Source: an uncultured bacterium (GTDB lineage: Bacteria; Actinomycetota; Coriobacteriia; Coriobacteriales; Eggerthellaceae). Taken from it: DNA of 29,543 nt. This document shows, one piece after another, positions 17,437 to 25,338 of this stretch (position 1 is the first letter of the stretch; each line of letters starts with the position of its first letter). The position numbers were made by a program, and so were the translations under genes. Location of the stretch: NCBI GenBank assembly GCA_905215325.1, contig CAJMPP010000028.1, positions 1 through 29,543 on the forward strand, in the 5' to 3' direction. The notes beneath the pieces are model-generated. The model was not told the DNA's origin. It saw nothing but the letters and a program-made list of their open reading frames with translations, and did not search any database.

Positions 17437-20064
17437 ATGCAACGACGATCCCTCGCCGCCGCCATCGGCATCGTCATCGTGACGCTTGCCTGCGTGTGCG
17501 GCCTGTACGTCCACTTCATCCAAGAAAAGGTGCACGACGAGAGCGCCGACCATCTGAAGGAAATCTATTCCCAGGTCAACAACACGTTCTCCATGCTGGT
17601 ATCCGACAACTGGAACCATCTGAGCACATGGAACACCATGTTCGAGGACTCCGCCGCCCACTCGCCCGACGGCTCCGTTTCCGGCGACGACACCGAGCAG
17701 GCGCGCGAGTTCATCGACGGCGAACAGGCAAAATGGGGCTTCACCGACTTCTACTTCATCAACTCGCAGGGCGCCTACGCCACGCCTGACGGCGAACGCG
17801 GCACCCTGAATCTGGGTCAGCAGCTCGATCAGCTGAACGGCGGGAGCAGCATCGTGGCGGATACCGTCCCCACCAGCGGCACGGGGCTCACGGTGTTCGC
17901 CACGCCCGTGGCGCCCGCCTCGTTCGACGGGTTCGAATACTCGGCCATCGCCATAAGCTACAACAACCACGACATGGAGGCGGCCCTTGACGTGAACGCC
18001 TTCGACGGGCAGTCCAGCTGCTTCGTCATCACGCCGGCCGGCAACCTGCTGTTCTCCGCCACCGACCAGTATTCGCAGTCGTCGAACCTGCTCGACTGGC
18101 TCGGCCAGATAGCCTCGTTCGGCGCAGACGGCGGCATAGATTCCATTCGATCCGACATCGATGCAGGTCAAAGCGGCACCACGCAGTTCTCCACCGCCAA
18201 CAACCAGTACTACCTCACCTACATGCCCGTCGGGTTCCAGGACTGGGTGATGGTGGGCGTGGTCCCAAGCAATGTGGTCAACGCCAGCATGTCGGAGGTG
18301 CAGCTGCTCACCATCGCCACCGTGTCGGTGGTGCTGTTCGCGCTTGCCGCGCTGGTGGTGGTCATCCTGGTGCAGCACGGGCGGCGCGTGCTCGACCAGC
18401 AGGTTCGGGAGGTGAAGTACCGCGAGCAGCTGTTCAGCGCGCTGTCGGGCAGCACCGACAACATCTTCATCATGTTCAGCCCCGACGACGGCTCGGTCGA
18501 CTACGTCAGCCCGAACACGAAGCGCATCCTGGGCATCCCTGCCGCCGACATCGCCAAGGACGTGCGCAACATCGACCGTTCGCTGGAGCCGGGGTCGGTA
18601 AGCCTGCTCGAAACCAACATGCACACGCTCCCGAGCAACGACCACCGCGACGGCGACAGCACGCGCCGGCACCAGGAGACCGGCGAGCTGCGCTGGTACC
18701 ACGAAACGCTGTTCCGTGCGAAGGTGGGCGACACGGAGAAGCTGGTGTACGTGCTGTTCGACCGCACGAAGGAGACGGAAAGCCGCGAACGCCTGCAGCA
18801 AGCGCTGGCCATAGCCAAACAGTCCAACCAATCGAAGAGCACGTTCCTGGCGAAGATGTCCCACGACATCCGCACCCCCATCAACGCCATCATGGGCATG
18901 ACGCAGATAGCGCGCGACAACGCCGGCGACTGGGACAAGACCGACGAATGCCTGGCCACCATCCAGGCCTCGTCGCAACACCTGCTCAGCCTGATCAACG
19001 ACGTGCTCGATATGTCCAAGATCGAAAGCGGCGCCATCGAGCTGCAGGAGGAATGCTGCGACCTGGACACGCTGCTGCGCGACGTCGACGCCATCATGCG
19101 GCCGCAAACCACCGCAAAGGGGCAGCTGCTCACGCTCGACGCGGTGAACGTGCAGCATCGCAGCTTCGCCGCCGACCAGCTGCGTGTGCGCCAAATCCTG
19201 CTGAACCTGCTGTCGAACGCGGTGAAGTACACGCCCGACGGCGGCATGGTGGCCCTGCACGTGGAGGAGCACGAGCAGACCAGCCCGCATTTCGTACGCC
19301 TGAGCTTCATCGTGCGCGATAACGGCATGGGCATGCCGCCCGAGTTCGTCGACCACGTCTTCGCCCCGTTCGAGCGGGCCGAAGGCAAGCAGATGCAGGG
19401 TATCCAGGGCACCGGCCTGGGCATGACCATCACGAAGGCCTTGGTAGACGCCATGGGCGGCACCATCGACGTGGAAAGCAAGGAAGGCCATGGCACCACG
19501 TTCACCGTGAAGCTGAAGTTCAAGCTGGGCGAAGGCGAAGGCGCGAAGCCGTGCCCGTGCAAGACCGCCGAGAACGACCCCGGCAAGGGCAAGCGAACGG
19601 GCAAGGACTCCGAGCACGGACGCGCGAAGGGCGATGCGGGCGAGAAGCGCCCCTCCTACACCGAGGTGTTCAAGGGCCGGCGCTACCTGGTGGCGGAGGA
19701 CAACCAGATCAACCGCATCATACTGGCCGAGATGCTCACCGAGCGCGGGGCAACCCTCGAGCAGGCGCAAAACGGCAAGGAGGCCGTGGAGCTGTTCGCC
19801 GAAAGCGAGCCGCAGCGCTTCGATGCCGTGCTCATGGACGCCATGATGCCCGTGATGGACGGCTACGAGGCCACGCGCGCCATCCGCAAGCTGCCGCGCC
19901 CCGACGCGCAGACCACGCCCATCGTGGCGCTGACCGCCAACGCCTACGCCGACGATGTGAAGAAGGCCCTGGACTCGGGCATGAACGCCCACGTGGGCAA
20001 GCCGTTCAAGATCGCCGACCTGGCGAAGGCCCTGGACGAGCTGCAGCGCGACGACGATCGCTAG
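17437..20064 (+). CDS. Hybrid sensor histidine kinase with Cache-like and PAS domains
   Basis: An 875-residue membrane kinase. Helix 1 (~7-28) and helix 2 (~288-312) bracket an outside domain of ~260 residues, plausibly of double-Cache type, starting with a helical stretch and ending in YYLTYMPVGFQDWVMVGVVP. A PAS domain (~328-445) follows, then HisKA with H476 in FLAKMSHDIRTPINAIMG, N-box ILLNLLSNAVKYT (587-599), G1 DNGMGM, F FAPFERAE, and G2 GTGLGMTITKALV. A Lys/Glu/Gly-rich linker (~698-745) joins a receiver with D801 in AVLMDAMMPVMDGYEA and K855. There is no HPt domain. ATG 17437 follows ACGAGG; an upstream in-frame ATG is Arg/Pro-rich and unlikely. No partner regulator or HPt gene is adjacent, so the phosphorelay target is unknown. 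Confidence 0.92.
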   Translation: MQRRSLAAAIGIVIVTLACVCGLYVHFIQEKVHDESADHLKEIYSQVNNTFSMLVSDNWNHLSTWNTMFEDSAAHSPDGSVSGDDTEQAREFIDGEQAKWGFTDFYFINSQGAYATPDGERGTLNLGQQLDQLNGGSSIVADTVPTSGTGLTVFATPVAPASFDGFEYSAIAISYNNHDMEAALDVNAFDGQSSCFVITPAGNLLFSATDQYSQSSNLLDWLGQIASFGADGGIDSIRSDIDAGQSGTTQFSTANNQYYLTYMPVGFQDWVMVGVVPSNVVNASMSEVQLLTIATVSVVLFALAALVVVILVQHGRRVLDQQVREVKYREQLFSALSGSTDNIFIMFSPDDGSVDYVSPNTKRILGIPAADIAKDVRNIDRSLEPGSVSLLETNMHTLPSNDHRDGDSTRRHQETGELRWYHETLFRAKVGDTEKLVYVLFDRTKETESRERLQQALAIAKQSNQSKSTFLAKMSHDIRTPINAIMGMTQIARDNAGDWDKTDECLATIQASSQHLLSLINDVLDMSKIESGAIELQEECCDLDTLLRDVDAIMRPQTTAKGQLLTLDAVNVQHRSFAADQLRVRQILLNLLSNAVKYTPDGGMVALHVEEHEQTSPHFVRLSFIVRDNGMGMPPEFVDHVFAPFERAEGKQMQGIQGTGLGMTITKALVDAMGGTIDVESKEGHGTTFTVKLKFKLGEGEGAKPCPCKTAENDPGKGKRTGKDSEHGRAKGDAGEKRPSYTEVFKGRRYLVAEDNQINRIILAEMLTERGATLEQAQNGKEAVELFAESEPQRFDAVLMDAMMPVMDGYEATRAIRKLPRPDAQTTPIVALTANAYADDVKKALDSGMNAHVGKPFKIADLAKALDELQRDDDR

Positions 20065-20071
20065 CGGCGCA

Positions 20072-20109
20072 GGGGTGCCGCGGGCCCCACGGCAGAGCGG
20101 CGGCACCCC
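20072..20109 (+). terminator. Strong hairpin after the hybrid kinase
   Basis: GGGGTGCCGC / GCGGCACCCC, a perfect 10-bp stem with an 18-nt loop, starts 8 bp past the stop. No T-run, so it may be a terminator or simply mRNA protection. The following 90 bp repeat the motif CCCCACGGCAGAGC and CACGGCA in near copies. Confidence 0.45.
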
Positions 20110-20220
20110 ACGCGCCCTGCCACGGCACCCCTGCAGCGGGACCGCGTCACCCCACGGCAGAGCCGCAGCGCTGCGCGGCAGAGCTGCGGCGCCCCCACGC
20201 CCCTGGGCGTAACGCGAAGC

Positions 20221-20226
20221 TATAAT
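20221..20226 (+). promoter_or_regulatory. Consensus -10 box (TATAAT) before the holin-like gene
   Basis: Perfect TATAAT 52 bp before the ATG at 20278. The -35 region is GC-rich and poor. The 15-mer from the -10 box onwards (TATAATCAGAAGCGA) recurs with one change at 29066-29080. Confidence 0.5.
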
Positions 20227-20277
20227 CAGAAGCGAACCGCCTTGACCCTATGCCCCACCGCACCGAAAGGAAACGCC

Positions 20278-20646
20278 ATGCAATTCATCATCCGTTGGCT
20301 GGCAACCGCCGTCGCCGTAGGGGCCGCCGTATGGTTGGTCCCCGGCATCGCCGTGCTGGGCACCACCGAAAGCTGGATCGCCGTGGCCATCACCGGCCTG
20401 GCGCTGTCGCTTATCGACATGAGCGTCAAGCCGCTGCTGCAGCTGCTCAGCCTGCCCATCACGTGCCTGACGTTCGGCATCTTCTACCTAGTGGTGAACA
20501 CCGCCATGCTGTACCTGGCCGCGTGGCTCAGCAACGGCATGTTCAACGTGGGCTTCTACATCTCCAGCTTCGGCAGCGCATTTTTAGCGTCCATCGTCAT
20601 CAGCATCGTATCCGCCATCATGAACTCCATCGTCGCGGACAACTAG
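20278..20646 (+). CDS. Small membrane protein, phage-holin-4 / YvlD-like family
   Basis: A 122-residue protein made almost wholly of four membrane segments (about 3-26, 32-52, 62-83, 95-118), with the family-like SLIDMSVKPLLQLLSLPITCLTFGIFYLVVNTAMLYLAAWL core. Proteins of this type (often named phage holin family 4 or YvlD) are common single chromosomal genes. Few have a proven role, and some are tied to envelope stress. ATG 20278 follows GAAAGGAAA. The frame opens slightly upstream, but the extra residues are polar and unsupported. It has its own -10 box and is not obviously part of an operon. No phage genes surround it, so a lysis role is unlikely. Confidence 0.85.
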   Translation: MQFIIRWLATAVAVGAAVWLVPGIAVLGTTESWIAVAITGLALSLIDMSVKPLLQLLSLPITCLTFGIFYLVVNTAMLYLAAWLSNGMFNVGFYISSFGSAFLASIVISIVSAIMNSIVADN

Positions 20647-20883
20647 ACGAACGCGTTCGGACGCGTTGCGATGCGCCCGAACGCGGCTCCGGCAATCGTC
20701 CTGCTGCCCCGATCGTCGCTCAAGCAAGAAAAACCCGCTGCGCTCCCCCACAGAAAGCCGCATGCGCCGAAACGCCGCGCGCACGCTTCGCTGCGCCCAA
20801 ACGCACGGCCGACAGAGCGTTCTTGCAAAAACAATCGATACAAAATCTTGTTAATACTTCCATTTTCTCGCTTCGCGGCGTAC

Positions 20884-20906
20884 TATGTTACTTGTTTAGT
20901 AGCATA
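20884..20906 (+). promoter_or_regulatory. Dyad-symmetric operator candidate in front of cydA
   Basis: TATGTTACT (20884-20892) and AGTAGCATA (20898-20906) are inverted copies with one mismatch around a 5-bp centre, ending 21 bp before the cydA ATG. It lies in an AT-rich strip (about 20820-20925) that stands out from the GC-rich surroundings and should contain the promoter. The half-sites do not match the FNR or Rex consensus I know. A stem-loop in the mRNA leader is the alternative reading. The rest of 20647-20880 shows no gene. Confidence 0.5.
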
Positions 20907-20927
20907 TGAACATAGGAGGGGGTTCTC

Positions 20928-22361
20928 ATGGATATGCTATCCGACGTCGCGCTGCTCTCGCGAATCCAGTTCGCGCTGACCGTGGCGTACCATTTCATCT
21001 TCGTCCCGTTATCCATCGGCCTGGGCCTGATCTTGGCCATCTTCGCCACCAAGTACCATCGAAGCCGCAGCGAGGCCGACGGCAACGCCATGCGTTTCTG
21101 GGTGCGCATCTTCACCGCCACCTTCGCCATCGGCGTGGCCACCGGCATCACCATGGAGTTCTCGTTCGGCACGAACTGGGCCGACTACTCGCGCTTCGTG
21201 GGCGACATCTTCGGCGCGCCGCTTGCCGCCGAGGCCCTGTTCGCATTCTTCCTGGAATCGGTGTTCCTGGGCGTGCTGCTGTTCGGGCGCAACAAGGTGT
21301 CCAGCCTGTTCTACACTGTGTCCGCGTGGCTGGTGTGGGCCGGTTCGTGCCTGAGCGCGCTGTGGATCCTCATCGCGAACTCGTGGATGCAGACGCCCGC
21401 CGGTGCCGAGTTGGCCGCCGACGGCTCGAAGGCCGTCATCACCGACTTCTTGGCCGCAGCGTTCAACCCGTCCACGCTGCCGCGCTACACCCACGTGGTG
21501 GTGGCGCTGCTGATCATGGGCGCGTTCGCCTCCCTCGCCATCGGCGCCTGGTACCTGCTGCGCGACAAGCACGCCGACTTCGCCATGAAGACCATCCGCG
21601 TGGGCGCCGTCGTGGGCATCGTGGCCTCGTGCGCCCTGATCGTCACCGCGCACTCCTCCGCTGTGGAGGTGTCGCAGGAGCAGCCCACCAAACTTGCCAT
21701 GATGGAGGGCATGTACGACGACGAGGTGCCCCCGCTGTACGCGTTCGGCTGGGTCGATGAGGAGAACCAGCAGGTCATCACCCCGTTCTCCATCCCCGGT
21801 GGCACCAGCTTCCTGGCAACGGGCACGTGGGACGCCCAGTACCAGGGCCTGAACTCGCTCGCGCAGACCGAGAAGTACGGCGACATGGACGTTGCCGACC
21901 TGCCCGTGAACCTGGTGTTCCAGTCCTACCACCTTATGGTTGCCATGTACGGCCTGATCATGATCACGGCGATCCTGGCCGTGGTGTTCAGCCTGCGCGG
22001 CGGCCGCATCCGCTCCATGCGCTGGTTGCAGAAGCTGCTGCTGGTAAGCCCGCTGTTCCCGTTCATCGCCATCCAGGTCGGCTGGATCACCGCCGAAGTC
22101 GGCCGCCAGCCCTGGGTCGTCTACCCTTCCACGTCCGGCCCCGACGGCGTGAGCCTGCTGACGAACAACGCCATCTCGCAGTCGGTTTCCGCCCCTGAGC
22201 TGCTGCTGACCCTGGCCCTGTTCGCAGCCGTGTACGTGTTCCTGTTCATCGGATGGGCGCGCGTGATCTCGCGCTTCATCGAGCGCGGGCCCGTCGGCGA
22301 CGCCGCCCCCGCGGCCGACGCCGCCGACGATGCAACCGCCGCCGTCAAGGAAGGGGAATAG
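20928..22361 (+). CDS. cydA: Cytochrome bd ubiquinol/menaquinol oxidase subunit I
   Basis: CydA binds the haems of the terminal quinol oxidase and oxidises quinol while O2 is reduced to water. The 477-residue polytopic protein starts SRIQFALTVAYHFIFVPLSIG (H22 is the expected haem ligand), has GITMEFSFGTNWADYSRFVGDIFGAPLAAE and FFLESVFLG, and later GWITAEVGRQPWVVY, all strongly conserved. The quinol loop is of the short type. The tail ends in about 25 Ala/Asp/Glu residues. ATG 20928 follows ATAGGAGGGGG, a near-perfect ribosome site. It is the first gene of cydA-cydB-small ORF and ends 2 bp before cydB. No cydDC genes follow. In a mainly anaerobic lineage the enzyme would serve microaerobic respiration or oxygen removal (inference). 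Confidence 0.96.
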   Translation: MDMLSDVALLSRIQFALTVAYHFIFVPLSIGLGLILAIFATKYHRSRSEADGNAMRFWVRIFTATFAIGVATGITMEFSFGTNWADYSRFVGDIFGAPLAAEALFAFFLESVFLGVLLFGRNKVSSLFYTVSAWLVWAGSCLSALWILIANSWMQTPAGAELAADGSKAVITDFLAAAFNPSTLPRYTHVVVALLIMGAFASLAIGAWYLLRDKHADFAMKTIRVGAVVGIVASCALIVTAHSSAVEVSQEQPTKLAMMEGMYDDEVPPLYAFGWVDEENQQVITPFSIPGGTSFLATGTWDAQYQGLNSLAQTEKYGDMDVADLPVNLVFQSYHLMVAMYGLIMITAILAVVFSLRGGRIRSMRWLQKLLLVSPLFPFIAIQVGWITAEVGRQPWVVYPSTSGPDGVSLLTNNAISQSVSAPELLLTLALFAAVYVFLFIGWARVISRFIERGPVGDAAPAADAADDATAAVKEGE

Positions 22362-22363
22362 CC

Positions 22364-23389
22364 ATGAGCGCGCTTGCAGTCCTTTGGTTCTTTCTGATCT
22401 TCGTGCTGATCGCCGGGTACTTCGTGCTCGACGGGTTCGACCTGGGCGCGGGCGTCCTGTACCGCGCGCTGGCGAAAGACGAGCGCGAACGGGCGCTCGT
22501 GCGCCGCAGCATCGGCCCGGTGTGGGACGGCAACGAGGTGTGGCTGCTCACCGCCGGCGGCGCGCTGTTCGCGGCGTTCCCCGCAGCGTACGCCACCACG
22601 TTCTCGGGCTTCTATCTGGCCGTCATGCTGGTGCTGTTCGGCCTGATCGTCCGCGCGGTGTCGCTTGAGTTCCGCGCCCACGACCCGCAATGGGCGCGCG
22701 CGTGGGACGCCTGCTTCACCGTGGGCTCGTTCCTGCCGGCATTGCTGCTGGGCGTGGCGCTGGGCAACGTGATCGCCGGCATCCCCATGGCCGCCAACGG
22801 CGATTACGCGGGCGTGCCGCTTCTAGGCCTGCTGTCGCCGTTCACCCTGGTCGCCGGCCTGCTCGGCTTGGCCATGTGCCTTTCGGCGGGCGCTGCATGG
22901 GTAGCGCTGAAAGCGCCCGCCGGCTCCGCCGTGCATAAGCGCGCCGCGAAGTTGCGCGTGCCCTGCCAGACCGCGGCCCTGGTGCTGTTCGCCGTTGCGA
23001 CGGTCCTGGCGTTCGCCGTGGTGAAGCCCGCGTTCGCGCCAGGCATGCTCGCCGCCGGCGCCGTCATCGTCTTGGTGTTCCTTGCGTGCGTCGTCGCGTC
23101 GATCGTACTCGGCCGTAAAGGCAACGACCTGGCGGCGTTCCTTCTGCAGTCGGTGGCGGCCGTATGCCTGGTGGCACTTGCCGCGGTCACGCTGTTCCCC
23201 AACCTGGTGGTGGCAGCCCCCGGCAGCGTGGGCGCATCCATCACGCTGATGAGCGCGGCCTCCTCCGACACGTCGCTGGCATGGATGACCGGCATCGCCT
23301 GCGTGGGCGTGCCGCTGGTGCTGACCTACCACGTGATCGCATACCGCGTCTTCCGCGGGCGTCTGGACGACAAGGATGTGAACTACTAG
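22364..23389 (+). CDS. cydB: Cytochrome bd oxidase subunit II
   Basis: CydB is the haem-free structural partner of CydA. 341 residues with about nine membrane helices. The N-terminus LWFFLIFVLIAGYFVLDGFDLGAG and the segment RSIGPVWDGNEVWLLTAGGALFAAFP are diagnostic, and LYAFFSLEFR-like RAVSLEFRAHDPQWARAWD follows. ATG 22364 has AAGGAAGGGGAA ahead, lying in the end of cydA. The last codon is followed with no spacer by the ATG of a 57-codon membrane ORF. Confidence 0.96.
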   Translation: MSALAVLWFFLIFVLIAGYFVLDGFDLGAGVLYRALAKDERERALVRRSIGPVWDGNEVWLLTAGGALFAAFPAAYATTFSGFYLAVMLVLFGLIVRAVSLEFRAHDPQWARAWDACFTVGSFLPALLLGVALGNVIAGIPMAANGDYAGVPLLGLLSPFTLVAGLLGLAMCLSAGAAWVALKAPAGSAVHKRAAKLRVPCQTAALVLFAVATVLAFAVVKPAFAPGMLAAGAVIVLVFLACVVASIVLGRKGNDLAAFLLQSVAAVCLVALAAVTLFPNLVVAAPGSVGASITLMSAASSDTSLAWMTGIACVGVPLVLTYHVIAYRVFRGRLDDKDVNY

Positions 23390-23563
23390 ATGGACGCGCG
23401 GGGCTACATGAAATGGCTGAGCATCCTGTGCCTGGTCATGGCGCTATTCGGCACGGCGGTCATGCTGGTAGGCTACAAGGCGCCCACCATAGGCCTGGTG
23501 GCAACGGTGGCAGCGCTCGTCATAGCCGCGGCCGCGCTGAGGTGGAAGGCTCGGGAGCGCTAA
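23390..23563 (+). CDS. Small two-helix membrane protein at the end of the cyd operon
   Basis: A 57-residue ORF starting at the base right after the cydB stop (TAG-ATG). The ribosome site AAGGATG lies inside the end of cydB, suggesting translational coupling. It begins MDARGYMKWLSI, followed by one hydrophobic helix (~10-28), a short turn with Y29-K30-A-P, a second helix (~33-50), and a basic end RWKARER. Cytochrome bd enzymes in several bacteria have tiny extra membrane subunits (CydX, CydH, CydS), encoded directly after cydB in the case of CydX. Those usually have one helix and ~30-40 residues, so this two-helix form would differ. It is too short for routine gene callers. A terminator lies 140 bp downstream. 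Function is inferred from position only. Confidence 0.7.
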   Translation: MDARGYMKWLSILCLVMALFGTAVMLVGYKAPTIGLVATVAALVIAAAALRWKARER

Positions 23564-23655
23564 CGCCGCCAGCCTGTTGGCCGAGCACCTGGAAACCGGC
23601 CAACCAAGCCGCGGGCCAGGCACCCGATAACCAGCTCGGTGGCCGAGAACGCATA

Positions 23656-23677
23656 GGCGATCGGCCAGCTGATCGCC
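23656..23677. repeat. 22-bp palindrome in the cyd-lrg gap
   Basis: GGCGATC and GATCGCC flank an 8-bp centre. Just upstream CTCGG-tgg-CCGAG also pairs, and GGCCAACC/GGCCGA pieces recur. The stretch 23564-23704 looks like a compact set of small palindromes without a gene. Confidence 0.5.
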
Positions 23678-23704
23678 CGACAACCGATCCGCCAACTTCT
23701 CGCA

Positions 23705-23740
23705 GGGGGGCGATGGGAAGCAACTCCCGTCGCCCCCTTT
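23705..23740 (+). terminator. Rho-independent terminator of the cyd operon
   Basis: GGGGGCGATGGGA / TCCCGTCGCCCCC, a 13-bp stem with one mismatch around a 6-nt loop, followed by TTT. It closes cydAB plus the small ORF. Confidence 0.85.
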
Positions 23741-23809
23741 CGCATGCCCGGGTTTTGTGAGGTTCCGTTGCACGGCTTGTGCCGGTCGCGTGGATTCCCC
23801 GGCAGACTT

Positions 23810-23840
23810 TTGAAATGCCGGGCAAGCGTCTTAGTATGAG
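23810..23840 (+). promoter_or_regulatory. Candidate promoter of the lrgA-lrgB pair
   Basis: TTGAAA (23810-23815), a 19-bp spacer, and TATGAG (23835-23840), about 57 bp before the lrgA ATG. Spacing is a little long, so this is tentative. Confidence 0.4.
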
Positions 23841-23896
23841 ACCCTACACAAACGGTATCTATTCCCGAAAACCACCAAGGGGTTGTTCCACGAATC

Positions 23897-24580
23897 ATGA
23901 AATCGAATAACGACGCCGCAAGCGTCAAGTGTTGTGCGCGCAAAATCTGGGCCCACTTCAAGGAATTCGTCGCCTCCGTCAAAGGCGACCTGAAGGAAAC
24001 GCACGACGAGATGCTCCAGGGAGCCGATACCCCCAAGCAGCGCCTGCAGCGCTCCGTCAAGCACGGCTTGCTGCTGCTGGCCCAGTTATGCCTGATCATG
24101 GGCGTATACGCAGCCGGTTGCGCACTTGCATCCGTGCTGCCCATCACGCTTCCCGGCAACATCTTGGGCATGGTGCTGCTGCTCGTGCTGCTGGGCACGC
24201 ACATCCTGAAGACAAAGTACATCAGCGAGGCCTGCGACTACCTCATCGACAACATGTCCGTGTTCTTCATCCCCGCCGGCGTGGCCATCATGGGCTGCTT
24301 CTCCATGCTGCAGGCCGCGGCGGCGAAGTTCGCGTTCGTCTGCATCGCCACCACCGTCATCGTCTTCTTAGCCACGTCCTACACGGTGTTGTTCGTGTCC
24401 TGGATCATGGCGAAGCTGGGCAAGGACACCGCGCTCGCCCCCGCCGTCGAAGCGGAGAACGCGGCGAAGGCGAACATCAAAAACGCCGATTCCGGCAATA
24501 TGCATGGCGAGGGCGCCGGCAAGCATCATCCGCATACGCCCGGCGGCGTCATCGCCACCGTTGCCGGCAAGGAGGCTTAA
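23897..24580 (+). CDS. lrgA: CidA/LrgA-family membrane protein with long soluble ends
   Basis: A 227-residue protein whose middle (~57-168) holds four membrane helices with family features: LLLLAQLCLIMGVYAAG, LPITLPGNILGMVLLLVLL and NMSVFFIPAGVAIMG. The CidA/LrgA family was described as holin/antiholin-like; later work links LrgAB and PftAB to pyruvate uptake. Typical members have ~120-150 residues. Here ~55 charged residues precede helix 1 and ~55 follow helix 4, ending in a His-rich tail (HGEGAGKHHPHTPGG). The start is uncertain: ATG 23897 has a distant AAGGGG, while in-frame ATG 24011 (residue 39) has AAGGAA 13 nt away. lrgB follows 3 bp later, so both proteins probably work as one complex. 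Confidence 0.85.
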   Translation: MKSNNDAASVKCCARKIWAHFKEFVASVKGDLKETHDEMLQGADTPKQRLQRSVKHGLLLLAQLCLIMGVYAAGCALASVLPITLPGNILGMVLLLVLLGTHILKTKYISEACDYLIDNMSVFFIPAGVAIMGCFSMLQAAAAKFAFVCIATTVIVFLATSYTVLFVSWIMAKLGKDTALAPAVEAENAAKANIKNADSGNMHGEGAGKHHPHTPGGVIATVAGKEA

Positions 24581-24583
24581 CCC

Positions 24584-25273
24584 ATGCTGAACCTCATCGC
24601 AACCCTGGCCATAGGCACCGTCATCTCCTTCATCGTGTTCAAGCTGGCAGTGGCGCTGTACAAGAAGGTGCGCTCCCCGCTGCTCAACCCGCTGCTGGTG
24701 ACGGTGGCCGTCATCATCGCGCTGCTGTGCGTCTTCCACATCCCGCTTGATTCCTACGAGTCCAGCGTGCAGCTCATCTCGTTTCTGCTGGGGCCGGCGA
24801 CGGTCGCCCTGGCGTATTCGGTCTACCGCCAACGCCAGATCCTCAAGCAGCACTTCGTCCCCATCTTCTGCGGCTGCCTGGTAGGCTCGGTCGTGTCGAT
24901 GATCAGCGCATACACGCTCTGCGAGCTGCTCGGCCTGGGCGACGAGATGGCTACGTCGTTCATCCCCAAATCCGTGACCACCCCCATCGCCATCGCCGTG
25001 TCGGAGCAGCTGGGGGGCATCACGTCCATCACCGTGGCGGCCGTCATCATCACCGGCATCCTCGGCGCCATCTTCGCGCCGCTCATGTCGAAGATCTTCC
25101 GCGTGAACAACCGCATCGCCAAAGGCGTTGCCATCGGCACCTGCAGCCATGCGGTGGGCACCACGAAAGCCCTTGAGATGGGCGAGCTGGAAGGCGCCAT
25201 GTCCGGCGTGAGCATCGCCGTATCGGGCCTGCTCACCACCGCCATCGTGATCATAGCCGGCTGCTTCACGTAG
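24584..25273 (+). CDS. lrgB: CidB/LrgB-family membrane protein
   Basis: A 229-residue polytopic protein of the LrgB/CidB family, partner of LrgA. Motifs include SPLLNPLLVTVAVIIALL near 30, SFLLGPATVALAYSVYRQR near 66, the conserved FIPKSVTTPIAIAVSEQLGGI (~126-146) and KGVAIGTCSHAVGTTKALEMGELEGAMSG (~183-211). ATG 24584 has AAGGAGG upstream inside the end of lrgA. The pair ends at a strong terminator. Substrate not shown by sequence. Pyruvate or another small organic acid is the main suggestion from studied relatives. Confidence 0.93.
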   Translation: MLNLIATLAIGTVISFIVFKLAVALYKKVRSPLLNPLLVTVAVIIALLCVFHIPLDSYESSVQLISFLLGPATVALAYSVYRQRQILKQHFVPIFCGCLVGSVVSMISAYTLCELLGLGDEMATSFIPKSVTTPIAIAVSEQLGGITSITVAAVIITGILGAIFAPLMSKIFRVNNRIAKGVAIGTCSHAVGTTKALEMGELEGAMSGVSIAVSGLLTTAIVIIAGCFT

Positions 25274-25297
25274 CGCGCAGAGCCCTTCCCTATTCGC

Positions 25298-25335
25298 AAA
25301 CGTCCGCCTGCCGGCATTCGGCAGGCGGACGTTTT
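25298..25335. terminator. Bidirectional terminator between lrgB and the alcohol dehydrogenase
   Basis: Perfect 16-bp stem AAACGTCCGCCTGCCG / CGGCAGGCGGACGTTT, with a GCATT loop and a T-run. It lies 25 bp past lrgB and 4 bp past the convergent dehydrogenase stop, so it serves both. Confidence 0.95.
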
Positions 25336-25338
25336 CCC

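Noticed and set aside
17188..20106. 972-codon open frame on the minus strand opposite the hybrid kinase
   Set aside because: Antisense reading of a GC-rich gene. The translation is His/Val/Ala-rich without motifs, while the plus strand has full kinase domains.
20278..20646. Prophage lysis gene
   Set aside because: The holin-4/YvlD family is mostly chromosomal, and no endolysin or other phage gene lies nearby.
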